Below the pieces are notes generated by a model, which was not told where the DNA came from, did not search any database, and saw nothing but the letters and a program-made list of their open reading frames with translations. This document shows, piece after piece, positions 54,203 through 62,175 of a DNA stretch of 64,000 bases. Each line of letters starts with the position of its first letter. The stretch's first letter is position 1. This stretch comes from Paludibacterium yongneupense DSM 18731 (GTDB lineage Bacteria > Pseudomonadota > Gammaproteobacteria > Burkholderiales > Chromobacteriaceae): positions 1-64,000 of the forward strand of contig NZ_AUGZ01000009.1 of the NCBI RefSeq assembly GCF_000422925.1, read 5' to 3'. The position numbers and the translations under genes were made by a program.

Positions 54203-54230
54203 GTCTGTCACGTGCCGTGCAGTGACAGAC
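54203..54230 (-). terminator. Stem-loop 3' of the SAM hydrolase-family gene
   Basis: GTCTGTCAC (54203-54211) is a perfect inverted match to GTGACAGAC (54222-54230) with a 10-nt loop, 18 bp beyond the stop of the minus-strand gene. After the stem the minus strand reads GTCAGTGAGCTTTTCAC, a short T-tract. It is probably the gene's terminator. Confidence 0.5.
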
Positions 54231-54247
54231 GCATCGTTCGCACAAGC

Positions 54248-55147
54248 TCAGGGGCGGCTGACTTCAACCGACCAGTCAGAACCGGATTCGATTTTGTGCT
54301 TAGCAGCATAGCTGCCCATATTGATGGCCAGCGATACACTCAGCAAACTATTCAGATATACCAGCGGCTGGCCTTCTGGCACGTCGCCAAAGGTATTGAC
54401 ATAGGGCGCGACGGTTTCATCTACTTGCTTGCCGGATTTGAAAATCCGGATGCTGACTTGTTCACCAGTCTTGATTCCCAGTTGATCAAACAGAGACTTC
54501 GGAATGTTGGTCCAGACATTGCCGTATTGCACATCCAGTACCGGCACCGCGCCCTTGAGGACATTGCCCACTTTTTCCGGCTTCTGATAGGAAATCCTGA
54601 CTACGGCACTGGCCGGCAGCAGCGGACCAACCTGGTCAAAGCGGATCTTGCCGGAAGCCAAACGGGCGCCGGTATAGGCGTAGACATCGCGTCCATGGAA
54701 GGTATACGACTCGGACGATCCGGGTAGACGATTGCGTTTCTCGTCGATCTGACGCAGTTCTGCCACCCCGTCGCGTTCAGCGATCAAGGTCAACAAGCCA
54801 TTGTTGGGATTGACGAAATAACGGCCGGAACGGGTTTTCAGTACCACTGACAAACGATCAGTTCCAACGCCGGGGTCAACCACTGATACAAAGACGGTTC
54901 CTTTGGGCCAATAATCGGCAGTCTGGTAAAGTCTGTAGGCACCCACCCAGATATCGTAGTCCGGGATTTCGTGGGTCAGATCGGAGACGGTGAGTTTCGG
55001 ATCGACTGAGTAGGCAACGCCGCGCATGGCGGATACTGCACCGTCTTTGAGGCCAAAGTCGGTCATCAGTACCAGTGGTGCTTGTGCCTGAGCCAGAGTC
55101 GACAACAAGAACGTAGCGGCCAGAAGTATTTTCATCCATCTTCGCAT
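54248..55147 (-). CDS. Exported SAM hydroxide adenosyltransferase (DUF62) protein
   Basis: 299-residue protein of the family that hydrolyses S-adenosylmethionine with water or a halide. Motifs: LMTDFGLKDGAVSAM, VVDPGVGTDR (Asp and Arg of the Asp-Arg-His triad), VNPNNGLLT and YTFHGRDVYAY (His). Unusually it opens with a signal peptide, MRRWMKILLAATFLLSTLAQA, implying periplasmic location, where SAM is not expected; a different substrate is possible. AAGGAAG precedes ATG 55147. The gene is visibly lower in GC than its neighbours and lies between IS remnants, so horizontal acquisition is likely. Confidence 0.85.
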   Translation of the reverse strand: MRRWMKILLAATFLLSTLAQAQAPLVLMTDFGLKDGAVSAMRGVAYSVDPKLTVSDLTHEIPDYDIWVGAYRLYQTADYWPKGTVFVSVVDPGVGTDRLSVVLKTRSGRYFVNPNNGLLTLIAERDGVAELRQIDEKRNRLPGSSESYTFHGRDVYAYTGARLASGKIRFDQVGPLLPASAVVRISYQKPEKVGNVLKGAVPVLDVQYGNVWTNIPKSLFDQLGIKTGEQVSIRIFKSGKQVDETVAPYVNTFGDVPEGQPLVYLNSLLSVSLAINMGSYAAKHKIESGSDWSVEVSRP

Positions 55148-55310
55148 AGCGGCTTCCTTTCATGAAATTTCTCGAGTCTATCGGCATGCAGAGGAAAGCC
55201 AAAGACAGAAATTACATAAGGATATGTTGTTCGTATGCGTCATATCGTCTGATTTTACGTCCATGGGCTGCCACCCGCAGACAGCGCCTTTCCTGACGCG
55301 TCCGGATTCG

Positions 55311-55326
55311 GCCGAGCAGATCGTTC
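55311..55326. repeat. 16-bp direct repeat, right copy
   Basis: Second copy of GCCGAGCAGATCGTTC (first at 53940). It lies between the start of the SAM hydrolase-family gene and the second transposase remnant. The surrounding 55148-55425 contains open but unrecognisable minus-strand frames and no clear gene. Confidence 0.85.
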
Positions 55327-55425
55327 CGAGCAACGCGTCGATTAAGCGGTAAGCCCGATTTCATTCTTCTTGGGCGCGCCTTCGCGTCCGAGCGGCAACG
55401 ATGATGTGTCCTTTGCCCTTGCGCT

Positions 55426-55520
55426 TCACGCGAGCAGCGTTTTGCGCGCCAGCCGGATAGTGGACAGGGCGAACGGCAGGTGAAGCTGTGACGTATTTTT
55501 GTCGAGACCGTTGTATCTGA
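55426..55520 (-). pseudogene. IS5-family transposase remnant, C-terminal part
   Basis: The minus-strand frame ends IRYNGLDKNTSQLHLPFALS then TIRLARKTLLA and a stop at 55426, matching the usual IS5-family C-terminus (VRYRGLAKNTAQLHTLFALSNLWMARRHLL, from memory). Everything upstream of this on the minus strand runs into unrelated sequence before the LivK-like gene. The N-terminal remnant at 53956 cannot belong to the same copy, because its order along the strand is reversed. Confidence 0.62.
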
Positions 55521-55654
55521 TCCTCCGTTTCGGCTTTGATGGGGCGGGCTTGCCAGCGTCGTCAAGACATGCGAATAATGCCCGCTGACCCCTTACGGGG
55601 AGGGAGGGCCGGCTGAGACTGGCCGATAAAACCGATAAAAGAGGAAATGCAGCC

Positions 55655-56851
55655 ATGCTTGCACACAAGTTGACGACTCTCGCGCTGGCCGCCGCCGCCA
55701 CACTTTCCATCTCCGCCTGTGGCAAGCAGGATGCGGCCAAGGAGGGAAACGTCGCCTCCGGCAGCATCGCCGAAGCCGGCGGAACGGTCAAAATAGGCTT
55801 TGCCGCACCGCTGACCGGTCCGCAGGCTCATTACGGCGACGAATATAAAAACGGCGTGACGCTGGCCATCGAGGACGCCAACGCCGAGCATCCCAAAATC
55901 GGCGGCAAGCCCGTGACCTTCGTGCTCGATGCGCAGGACGATCAGGCCGACCCCAAGACCGCGACCCAACTCGCGCAGCGTTTCGTCGATGACAAGGTCA
56001 GCGGCATCATCGGCCATTTCAACTCCGGTACCTCCATTCCGGCATCCACGATCTATGCCAACGCCGGCATTCCCGAAATCGCGATGGCGACGGCACCGGC
56101 GTTTACCGCACAGGGTTACAAGACCGTATTTCGCTCCATGACCTCCGACACCCAGCAAGGCGGCGTGATGGGACGTTACGTGGTGGAGAAGCTGGGTGCC
56201 CGTCGCATCGTCATTGTCGACGACCGTAGCGCCTATGGCCAGGGCCTGGCCGACGAGTTCGAAAAATCGGCCAAGGCCGCCGGCGGCGAGATCGTCAAAC
56301 GCGAGTATACCAACGACAAGGCGACCGACTTCGCCGCCATTCTCACTTCGATCAAGGCGGTGCACCCGGACGCGGTCTACTATGGCGGCGCGGACGCCCA
56401 GTCGGCTCCCATGGTCAAGCAGATGAAGCGTCTCGGCCTGACGATGCCGCTGGTGTCGGGTGAAATGACCAAGACCCCCGACTTCCTGCATGTGGCGGGA
56501 GCGGAAGGCGACGGCACGATCGCTTCGCTCGCCGGCTTGCCGCTGGACAAGATGCCCAAGGGCAAGGAGTACGCCGCGCACTACAAGGCACGCTTCAATA
56601 CTGAAGTTGCGACCTATTCTCCCTATGGCTACGATGCCGCGCGAGTGATGATTGCCGCGATGAAGCAGGCCGATTCGGCTGAACCGGCTAAATATCTGCC
56701 GACGTTGGCCAGGATCGATTACACGGACGGCGTGACTGCCCCGCATATCGGCTACGATGACCGGGGCGATCTCAAGGTCGGTGGAATCACCGTCTACAAG
56801 GTCGTCAAGGGCAAGTGGACCGTACTGGAGACGATAGGCGGCGCCAAGTAA
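55655..56851 (+). CDS. Branched-chain amino-acid-type (LivK-like) binding lipoprotein
   Basis: 398-residue ABC substrate-binding protein of the peripla_BP_6 group. The signal peptide ends in lipobox ISAC (LAAAATLSISAC), so the protein is probably lipid-anchored. Mature motifs KIGFAAPLTGPQAHYGDEYKNGV, VSGIIGHFNSGTSIPAS and DVY-type DRSAYGQGLADEFEK are typical. GAGGA precedes ATG 55655. No permease or ATPase genes adjoin it, so it is an orphan receptor that must use another Liv-type transporter. Confidence 0.92.
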   Translation: MLAHKLTTLALAAAATLSISACGKQDAAKEGNVASGSIAEAGGTVKIGFAAPLTGPQAHYGDEYKNGVTLAIEDANAEHPKIGGKPVTFVLDAQDDQADPKTATQLAQRFVDDKVSGIIGHFNSGTSIPASTIYANAGIPEIAMATAPAFTAQGYKTVFRSMTSDTQQGGVMGRYVVEKLGARRIVIVDDRSAYGQGLADEFEKSAKAAGGEIVKREYTNDKATDFAAILTSIKAVHPDAVYYGGADAQSAPMVKQMKRLGLTMPLVSGEMTKTPDFLHVAGAEGDGTIASLAGLPLDKMPKGKEYAAHYKARFNTEVATYSPYGYDAARVMIAAMKQADSAEPAKYLPTLARIDYTDGVTAPHIGYDDRGDLKVGGITVYKVVKGKWTVLETIGGAK

Positions 56852-56860
56852 TCCATTCCC

Positions 56861-56892
56861 GCAGACGCGCCCGGCGGCCGCGGCGCGTCTGC
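56861..56892 (+). terminator. GC stem-loop after LivK-like gene
   Basis: GCAGACGCGCC (56861-56871) pairs perfectly with GGCGCGTCTGC (56882-56892) around a 10-nt loop, 9 bp after the LivK-like stop. No T-run follows, so it is a weak terminator or an mRNA-stabilising structure. The rest of the 164-bp gap to the MFS gene shows nothing notable. Confidence 0.5.
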
Positions 56893-57015
56893 AATGAACT
56901 TTGACTCCCGGTTTTCTGTCACACTTGCTGCTGGCAGGGTGCGATGCCCTGCTTTCGTCCTTTACTTACACCTTTTTGACTATGGTGCGTCGCCGCAACG
57001 GCGCCGCGCCACTGC

Positions 57016-58230
57016 GTGGCCATGACTTTGCTCCGAACTCGCCATCGTTCCGCCCAGCCCGGGCAGGGCTCGGCCGGGAAGATTTTTTCCTGTGTCTTCT
57101 TTTCTTTTATTTGCTACCTGACGATAGGGATTCCGCTCGCGATCCTGCCTGGCTATGTCAATGTCCAGCTTGGCTATGACGCCGTGCTCGCGGGGCTGGC
57201 GATCAGCGTGCAGTATGTGGCCACGGTGCTGTCGCGGCCCCATGCCGGGCGAATGACCGACGTGCTGGGGCCGAAGCGCACCGTGCTCTATGGCCTGTTC
57301 GCGTGCGCAGGCAGTGGCGTCGCGACTTTTGCCGCCGCGCTGAGCGTCGCGACGCCGGTGCTGGCGCTGTCATCCTTGATCGCGGGCCGGCTGTTGCTTG
57401 GCGTCGGCGAGAGCATGGTCGCCACCGGCGCCATCATGTGGGGCATAGGCCGCGTCGGCGCCGGGCAGACCGCGCGGGTTATCTCATGGAATGGTGTCAG
57501 TACGTATTCGGCGCTTGCCATCGGCGCACCGCTCGGAGTCCTGCTGGAGCAGCATGGCGGCCTGGCCGCGACGGGGCTGCTGGTCGCCGTGCTCGCGCTG
57601 GCGACCGTGGCGCTGGCCTGGCGCCAGCCCGGGGTGGCCATCGTTGCCGGCGCTAGAATGCCGTTCCGGCGGTTATTGCGCCGCGTATCGCCCTACGGTC
57701 TCGGCCTGGCGCTGGGCGGCACCGGCTTCGGGGTGATCGCGACTTTCATCACCCTGTATTTCGCGCACGAGCACTGGTCGGGCGCGGCGATGACTCTGTC
57801 CCTGTTTGGTGCCGGCTTCATCGGCGTGCGTTTGAGTTGTGCCGGCGCCATCAATCGCTTCGGCGGCTTTCGCGTCGCCATCGTCTCGTTCCTGGTCGAG
57901 GCCATCGGTCTTGCCCTGTTGTGGCTGGCCGGCGGTTCGGCGCTGGCCTTTGTCGGAGCGGCGCTGACTGGCATCGGTTTCTCGCTCGTGTTTCCCGCGC
58001 TGGCGGTCGAGGCGGTACGCGGCGTCCCTTCGCAAAACCGCGGTACGGCGTTGGGAGCCTACTCGGTGTTTGTCGATTTTTCGCTCGGGATGACGGGACC
58101 GCTTGCCGGTGCCATCATCAACGGTTTCGGCTACCGCGCGATGTTCCTTTCGTCGTGCGGCGGCGTTGTATTCGCCTTGTTGCTGTCCGTGTGGCTGTCG
58201 TCGCGCGCGCGCGGTGCGATCGCCGCGTGA
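57016..58230 (+). CDS. MFS transporter, YhhS-like
   Basis: 404-residue permease with 12 hydrophobic segments. The loop 2-3 motif is GRMTDVLGPKRTVLYG, and LIAGRLLLGVGESMVATGAIMWG resembles the YhhS/arabinose-efflux type. The start may be GTG 57016 or ATG 57022. A MarR-family gene follows 70 bp downstream on the same strand and may control it. Export of sugars or drugs is possible; the substrate is unknown. Confidence 0.87.
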   Translation: MAMTLLRTRHRSAQPGQGSAGKIFSCVFFSFICYLTIGIPLAILPGYVNVQLGYDAVLAGLAISVQYVATVLSRPHAGRMTDVLGPKRTVLYGLFACAGSGVATFAAALSVATPVLALSSLIAGRLLLGVGESMVATGAIMWGIGRVGAGQTARVISWNGVSTYSALAIGAPLGVLLEQHGGLAATGLLVAVLALATVALAWRQPGVAIVAGARMPFRRLLRRVSPYGLGLALGGTGFGVIATFITLYFAHEHWSGAAMTLSLFGAGFIGVRLSCAGAINRFGGFRVAIVSFLVEAIGLALLWLAGGSALAFVGAALTGIGFSLVFPALAVEAVRGVPSQNRGTALGAYSVFVDFSLGMTGPLAGAIINGFGYRAMFLSSCGGVVFALLLSVWLSSRARGAIAA

Positions 58231-58300
58231 CAGGGCGGTCGCGTCCTTGACAGTCCGCAGACGGAACCCTAGTCTGGCTGCAGTCATCAGAGTGGCATAT

Positions 58301-58741
58301 ATGGACACCGCGCATTCGGAAACATTGCAACTTGGCCTCGGCTATCGCGTCAACCAGCTGCGCTCGCTGCTGGTCGACGCGATAGAGCAGGAGCTGTCGC
58401 CGCTCGGTCTGACCGCGGCGCAGTGGATGGTCATCGTTGGACTGGGGGATGCTCCGGGCCGTGCCGCTTCGCCGGCGCAGTTTGCCCGCAAGCTCAGCTA
58501 CGATGCGGGTGCGATGACGCGCCTGCTCGATCGACTGGAAAAAAAAGGCTTCGTCGCGCGTGCGCCCGATTCCTGCGACCGGCGCATGGTGGTGCTGACG
58601 CTCACCGAACGCGGGCAGCAGATCTACCCACTCGTCGTCGCCGCTTTGCAGCGGGTCGAGTCGCGCTTGTCCGCCGGATTCTCGACGGATGACGTCGCCA
58701 CTTTCAGCCGTTTGCTGGAACAGGCGATGCTCAATTTGTGA
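58301..58741 (+). CDS. MarR-family transcriptional regulator
   Basis: 146-residue winged-helix regulator. The DNA-recognition region is PAQFARKLSYDAGAMTRLLDRLEKKGFVARAPDSCDRRMVVLTLTERG, containing the DRR wing. ATG 58301 replaces the longer frame from 58103, which overlaps the MFS gene. It lies behind the MFS gene and before uspA; regulation of the transporter is inferred from position only. Confidence 0.92.
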   Translation: MDTAHSETLQLGLGYRVNQLRSLLVDAIEQELSPLGLTAAQWMVIVGLGDAPGRAASPAQFARKLSYDAGAMTRLLDRLEKKGFVARAPDSCDRRMVVLTLTERGQQIYPLVVAALQRVESRLSAGFSTDDVATFSRLLEQAMLNL

Positions 58742-58821
58742 TTTAATTGGCATATTGACTAGGCAGTAACAGCCTGGGCAGACTTTAAGCAACGCTTCCC
58801 CGGGGACAAAAGGAGGGCACC

Positions 58822-59265
58822 ATGTTCGACAAAATCCTGATTGCCATCGATGCCTCGCCACAACGCGACTATGTTCTGGAGCAGGGGGCGCAGCTCGCCC
58901 TGCGTTGCAAGGCCGAAGTCCACGTCATCTCCGTGACCGATCCTGTTTCGCGCAACGGTCTGGCGCTGGTTGAACCTGTGGGTGAGTACTTCGACGACAT
59001 CGAGCGCAATGCGCGCGATGTGCTTGCACATGCGCGCAAGGTGCTCTTCGATCGCGGGCTGGCCTGCACCGTGCATAGCGCACGCGGCGTGGCGTCCGAA
59101 GAAATCGCGCGCCAGGCGCAGTTGCTTGGCGTCGGCCTGGTGATGATAGGCCATCGTTATCTGGGGTGGCTCGACCGTCTGGTCAGCCATTCGGTTGGCT
59201 GGGATCTGGTGGCGCAGGCGCCGTGCAGCGTGCTGGTGGTCTTGCAACCCGACCCGAAGCCCTGA
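58822..59265 (+). CDS. Universal stress protein, UspA family
   Basis: 147-residue single-domain Usp. It begins MFDKILIAIDASPQRDYVLEQG (nucleotide-binding Asp) and ends near MIGHRYLGWLDRLVSHSVGWDLVAQAPCSVLVV. The usual ATP-loop G2xG9GS appears as GHR...LVSHSV, with Ser present but the glycine spacing changed, so ATP binding is uncertain. AGGAGGG gives the start a strong ribosome site. It is monocistronic. Confidence 0.92.
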   Translation: MFDKILIAIDASPQRDYVLEQGAQLALRCKAEVHVISVTDPVSRNGLALVEPVGEYFDDIERNARDVLAHARKVLFDRGLACTVHSARGVASEEIARQAQLLGVGLVMIGHRYLGWLDRLVSHSVGWDLVAQAPCSVLVVLQPDPKP

Positions 59266-59365
59266 GCCGTGCCGGGCGCGAGTCTGTCCGCTCGGTGCCG
59301 CGCTGCTGCCGTCCTGGCCGGGCCGTCGACAAGCGGGCGGGTTTCCGCCGGTTGAGAAAGGCCGC

Positions 59366-60004
59366 TCAGGCCGCTTGCCACGGGGAATCGGTAAGTCGGG
59401 AACCTTGCCGGGTTTCGAGTGCGACATGACCGTCGCGCAGCCAGGATTCGAGAGCAAACACGCCCTGCGGCGATTCGACTTCGATCTGCAATAGATCGGT
59501 GTCGGCCGCGTGATAGATCGCGGCCGCCTGCTCGCGGCTGAACGGTATGTCCGCGCGCAGCAGCAGCTGCAGCGGACTCGCTTCATTCATCAGCAGGTTG
59601 CCGCTGGCAACCGACATGCCGGCCTTGCCTATCAGTCCCCAATTCCAGTCCATGCGGTCGAGCATGGCCGACAGTTTTTCCAGGGCGGTCATGGCGGGAA
59701 AGTGAGCCCATGCCGTGTACAAACGCCAGGTCTTGGCCCACCAGAGGCTCTCCGGAGTGACGACGGTCACGACCTGATCGCGCGGCACGTAGGCGTCGAC
59801 ATGCTCCTCGCCGCCGGGCGACAGCAGGCGGATGGGGATGAAACTCGGAACAATCAGCGGCTCGCGTCGCACGGCCAGCGGAATCCGGCCGAGCCAGGCG
59901 CGCGTGGCCCACGCCGGCAAGGGGGCGGTCGCCGTCAGCTTGGGGTCGGACGAAACGAATAGCATGTCATGCGTACGCGTCAGTATGTTTTTGGTGACGG
60001 ACAT
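59366..60004 (-). CDS. MdcG-like protein with altered catalytic motifs
   Basis: 212-residue relative of MdcG, the phosphoribosyl-dephospho-CoA transferase that arms malonate decarboxylase acyl carrier protein. Shared features are IPLAVRREP, the tail VESPQGVFALESWLRDGHVAL and the C-terminus GSRLTDSPW. However, the nucleotidyltransferase Gly-Ser reads GKAG, and the family's SDLDLL metal-binding motif reads SPLQLL, losing both Asp. No mdcABCDE genes are near. It is probably a catalytically dead or repurposed paralogue. ATG 60004 is chosen from the family N-terminus; an AT-rich segment upstream (60061-60105) is a likely promoter. Confidence 0.72.
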   Translation of the reverse strand: MSVTKNILTRTHDMLFVSSDPKLTATAPLPAWATRAWLGRIPLAVRREPLIVPSFIPIRLLSPGGEEHVDAYVPRDQVVTVVTPESLWWAKTWRLYTAWAHFPAMTALEKLSAMLDRMDWNWGLIGKAGMSVASGNLLMNEASPLQLLLRADIPFSREQAAAIYHAADTDLLQIEVESPQGVFALESWLRDGHVALETRQGSRLTDSPWQAA

Positions 60005-60129
60005 AAAGCTCTGGCCTGATGAACGCAGCGATGGCGGCGTGGCGACGGTGTGTGGGGGGGCAATAATATCAGTATTGATTATAGTAAAGTATAAAGGATA
60101 TCTATGCCTGCTTGCTCCTAAGAGCGTTG

Positions 60130-61053
60130 TCAACGTGGCAGGTTCCCGTCCAGGGTCCAGATTTTCGCTTCTTCCTGTAACAAGGCGGCAAGAGCCCGAG
60201 TCGCGGGTCCGGCGCCGCCAGGATCGGCCAGGGTCAGAAAAATGCAGGCCGCCCGGCTTCTTCCCTGACCCAGCGGCAGTTCCAGCAGGCGGCCGCCTGC
60301 CAGCTCTTCTGCGATCAGATGTCGCGGCAGCCAGGCAAAAGCCAGGCCGGAAGCGACCATCGCAATCGATGTCTGTACCCGGCTGACGGTCCAGCGCTGT
60401 TTTGCGCCCAGCCAGCCTGCATCGCGCGGATCCTGGGTGCCGGAGTCGCGGACGACTGCCTGCGTGTGTTCGACCAGGTCGTCCGCCACGAGCGTGCGTC
60501 CGAGCTGATGCAGCGGGTGGTCGGGCGCGGCGACGGCGACAAATTCGACATCGATCAAGGCGTCGCCGAGAAAGCCGGGCGGGACCCGGGCGCCGACAGC
60601 CAGATCCACCTGACCGCCATAAAGCGCCTGGTCTGCACCGGAGAGAACGACTTCGTGCAACTGCAAGCGAGTGTTGACGCATTGCCCGGCAAAGCGGTGC
60701 AAGGCCCGCAGCAGCGGCGCAGTGGGAAACGCGGTGTCGACGGCGAGCCGCACTTCTGCCTCCCAGCCCTGCTGCAGGGCGACTGCGCGCTCATCCAGAC
60801 GCGCGAGCCCGTCCACAAGGGGCACCGCCTCGCGCAGCAGGGTTTCGCCTGCCGCCGTCAGCCGCATGCGACGCCCGTCGGCTTCGAGTAGTTCGACTCC
60901 CAGTTGCTGCTGCAAGCGCGCCAGTGCGTAGCTGACGGCCGACTGACTGCGGTGCAGTGCCGCAGCCGCCTGGGCGTAGCCGCCACTTTCGACCACGACT
61001 TGCAATACACGCCAGTGCTCGGCCTGGCTGCGCGGCATTCTGCCCGGTTTCAT
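60130..61053 (-). CDS. LysR-family transcriptional regulator
   Basis: 307-residue LysR-type regulator with the N-terminal helix-turn-helix GGYAQAAAALHRSQSAVSYALARLQQQLGVELLE and an effector domain (VRLAVDTAFPTAPLLRALHRF). ATG 61053 has AGGA 7 nt upstream; ATG 61038 is possible. It is divergent from the pirin gene (103 bp apart) and upstream of the MdcG-like gene on the same strand, so it may control either. The inducer is unknown. Confidence 0.92.
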   Translation of the reverse strand: MKPGRMPRSQAEHWRVLQVVVESGGYAQAAAALHRSQSAVSYALARLQQQLGVELLEADGRRMRLTAAGETLLREAVPLVDGLARLDERAVALQQGWEAEVRLAVDTAFPTAPLLRALHRFAGQCVNTRLQLHEVVLSGADQALYGGQVDLAVGARVPPGFLGDALIDVEFVAVAAPDHPLHQLGRTLVADDLVEHTQAVVRDSGTQDPRDAGWLGAKQRWTVSRVQTSIAMVASGLAFAWLPRHLIAEELAGGRLLELPLGQGRSRAACIFLTLADPGGAGPATRALAALLQEEAKIWTLDGNLPR

Positions 61054-61156
61054 CTGAATTCCTGATGTTTTTGCGTGAAAAAATGCGCTTTTTAGTCCAA
61101 TTGTTTGTGAGGATACTATAGGCATCGTTCCGACGCATTCAATCAGGAGAGTCACA

Positions 61157-62011
61157 ATGCAACAAACAACACTCAGCCGCGAAGTCGAACGTCTGGTCGA
61201 AGGCATGGCGGCTTCCGATGGTGCGGGTGTCAGACTCAAGCGAGTTCTTGGCGGAGAGCTGCAGCGGCGGCTTGACCCGTTTCTGATGCTCGATGAATTC
61301 GGCACCGACGATCCCGCCGATTACATCGCTGGGTTTCCCGATCACCCGCACCGCGGTTTCGAAACCGTGACCTATATGCTGGCAGGACGTATGCGCCACC
61401 GCGACAACGTCGGCAACGAAGGGTTGTTGACGCCGGGCGCCGTGCAATGGATGACGGCCGGTCGCGGTATCGTGCATTCGGAAATGCCCGAGCAGATCGA
61501 AGGCCGCATGCAGGGTTTCCAACTCTGGGTCAACTTGCCGGCGGCGCGCAAGATGATCCCGGCCGCCTATCGCGATATCGCACCGGAGTGCGTTCCGGAG
61601 ATCAAGCCGCAGCCGGGCGTCGCGCTCAAGATCATCTCCGGCGAGGTCGATGGGCATCGCGGCGCGGTGGAGGGCAATGCCACCGATGTGCTCTTTCTCG
61701 ATATCGTGCTGGAGGCCGGAGCCACCTATGCGGCGGCGATTTCCGGCGGACACAATGCCTTCGTCTATGTCTACGCCGGCGAAGCCGGCATTGGCGGACG
61801 CGGCCAGGCGGTCGGCGCCGGTACGATGGCGGTGTTGAGCAATGCGCCGGGGGCGACGGGGGCGACGCTGGAAAGCGCGGCCGGGGCGCGGATGATCTTG
61901 CTGGCCGGGCGGCCGCTCAACGAAGCGATCGCACAGTGGGGACCATTTGTGATGAATAGCCGCGAAGAAATCGAGCAGGCGATTGACGACTATCGCAATG
62001 GCCGTTTCTGA
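61157..62011 (+). CDS. Pirin family protein
   Basis: 284-residue bicupin. The N-terminal cupin keeps the iron ligands in FPDHPHRGFETVTYML (two His), the His in AGRGIVHSEMPE and the following Glu. The family includes YhhW-like quercetin dioxygenases and regulators, so function is open. AGGAGAG precedes ATG 61157. It is divergent from a LysR gene, a very common pirin context in proteobacteria. Confidence 0.93.
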   Translation: MQQTTLSREVERLVEGMAASDGAGVRLKRVLGGELQRRLDPFLMLDEFGTDDPADYIAGFPDHPHRGFETVTYMLAGRMRHRDNVGNEGLLTPGAVQWMTAGRGIVHSEMPEQIEGRMQGFQLWVNLPAARKMIPAAYRDIAPECVPEIKPQPGVALKIISGEVDGHRGAVEGNATDVLFLDIVLEAGATYAAAISGGHNAFVYVYAGEAGIGGRGQAVGAGTMAVLSNAPGATGATLESAAGARMILLAGRPLNEAIAQWGPFVMNSREEIEQAIDDYRNGRF

Positions 62012-62040
62012 TGCCGAAATGCGGGCGGACGGGGCCTCCC

Positions 62041-62120
62041 GTCTGCCTGTATATATCCGTAAGGTATATATTTAACATTAATTATAATTTATTGATATAA
62101 ATATAATTTGCTACAGTGGT
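62041..62120 (+). promoter_or_regulatory. AT-rich promoter region of the amino-acid importer
   Basis: An 80-bp tract of almost pure A/T in a GC-rich genome, with TATAAT at 62083-62088 and 62102-62107 and TTAACA at 62072-62077. ATATAT and TATATAT flank a central CCGTAAGG near 62051-62070. Several -10-like boxes overlap and no unique -35/-10 pair can be chosen. It lies 55-135 bp before the binding-protein start. Confidence 0.45.
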
Positions 62121-62175
62121 TCCCATACCGCGCGGACACGCTTCGCGCCACCGATCCCTTTTCAGGAGCCACTTG

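Noticed and set aside
53956..55520. One IS5 element interrupted by the SAM hydrolase-family gene
   Set aside because: Both fragments are on the minus strand, but the N-terminal one is at lower coordinates; a single interrupted copy would show the opposite order.
59366..60682. 438-residue protein including the MdcG-like region
   Set aside because: The upstream extension overlaps the LysR gene on the same strand in another frame; family similarity starts at 60004.
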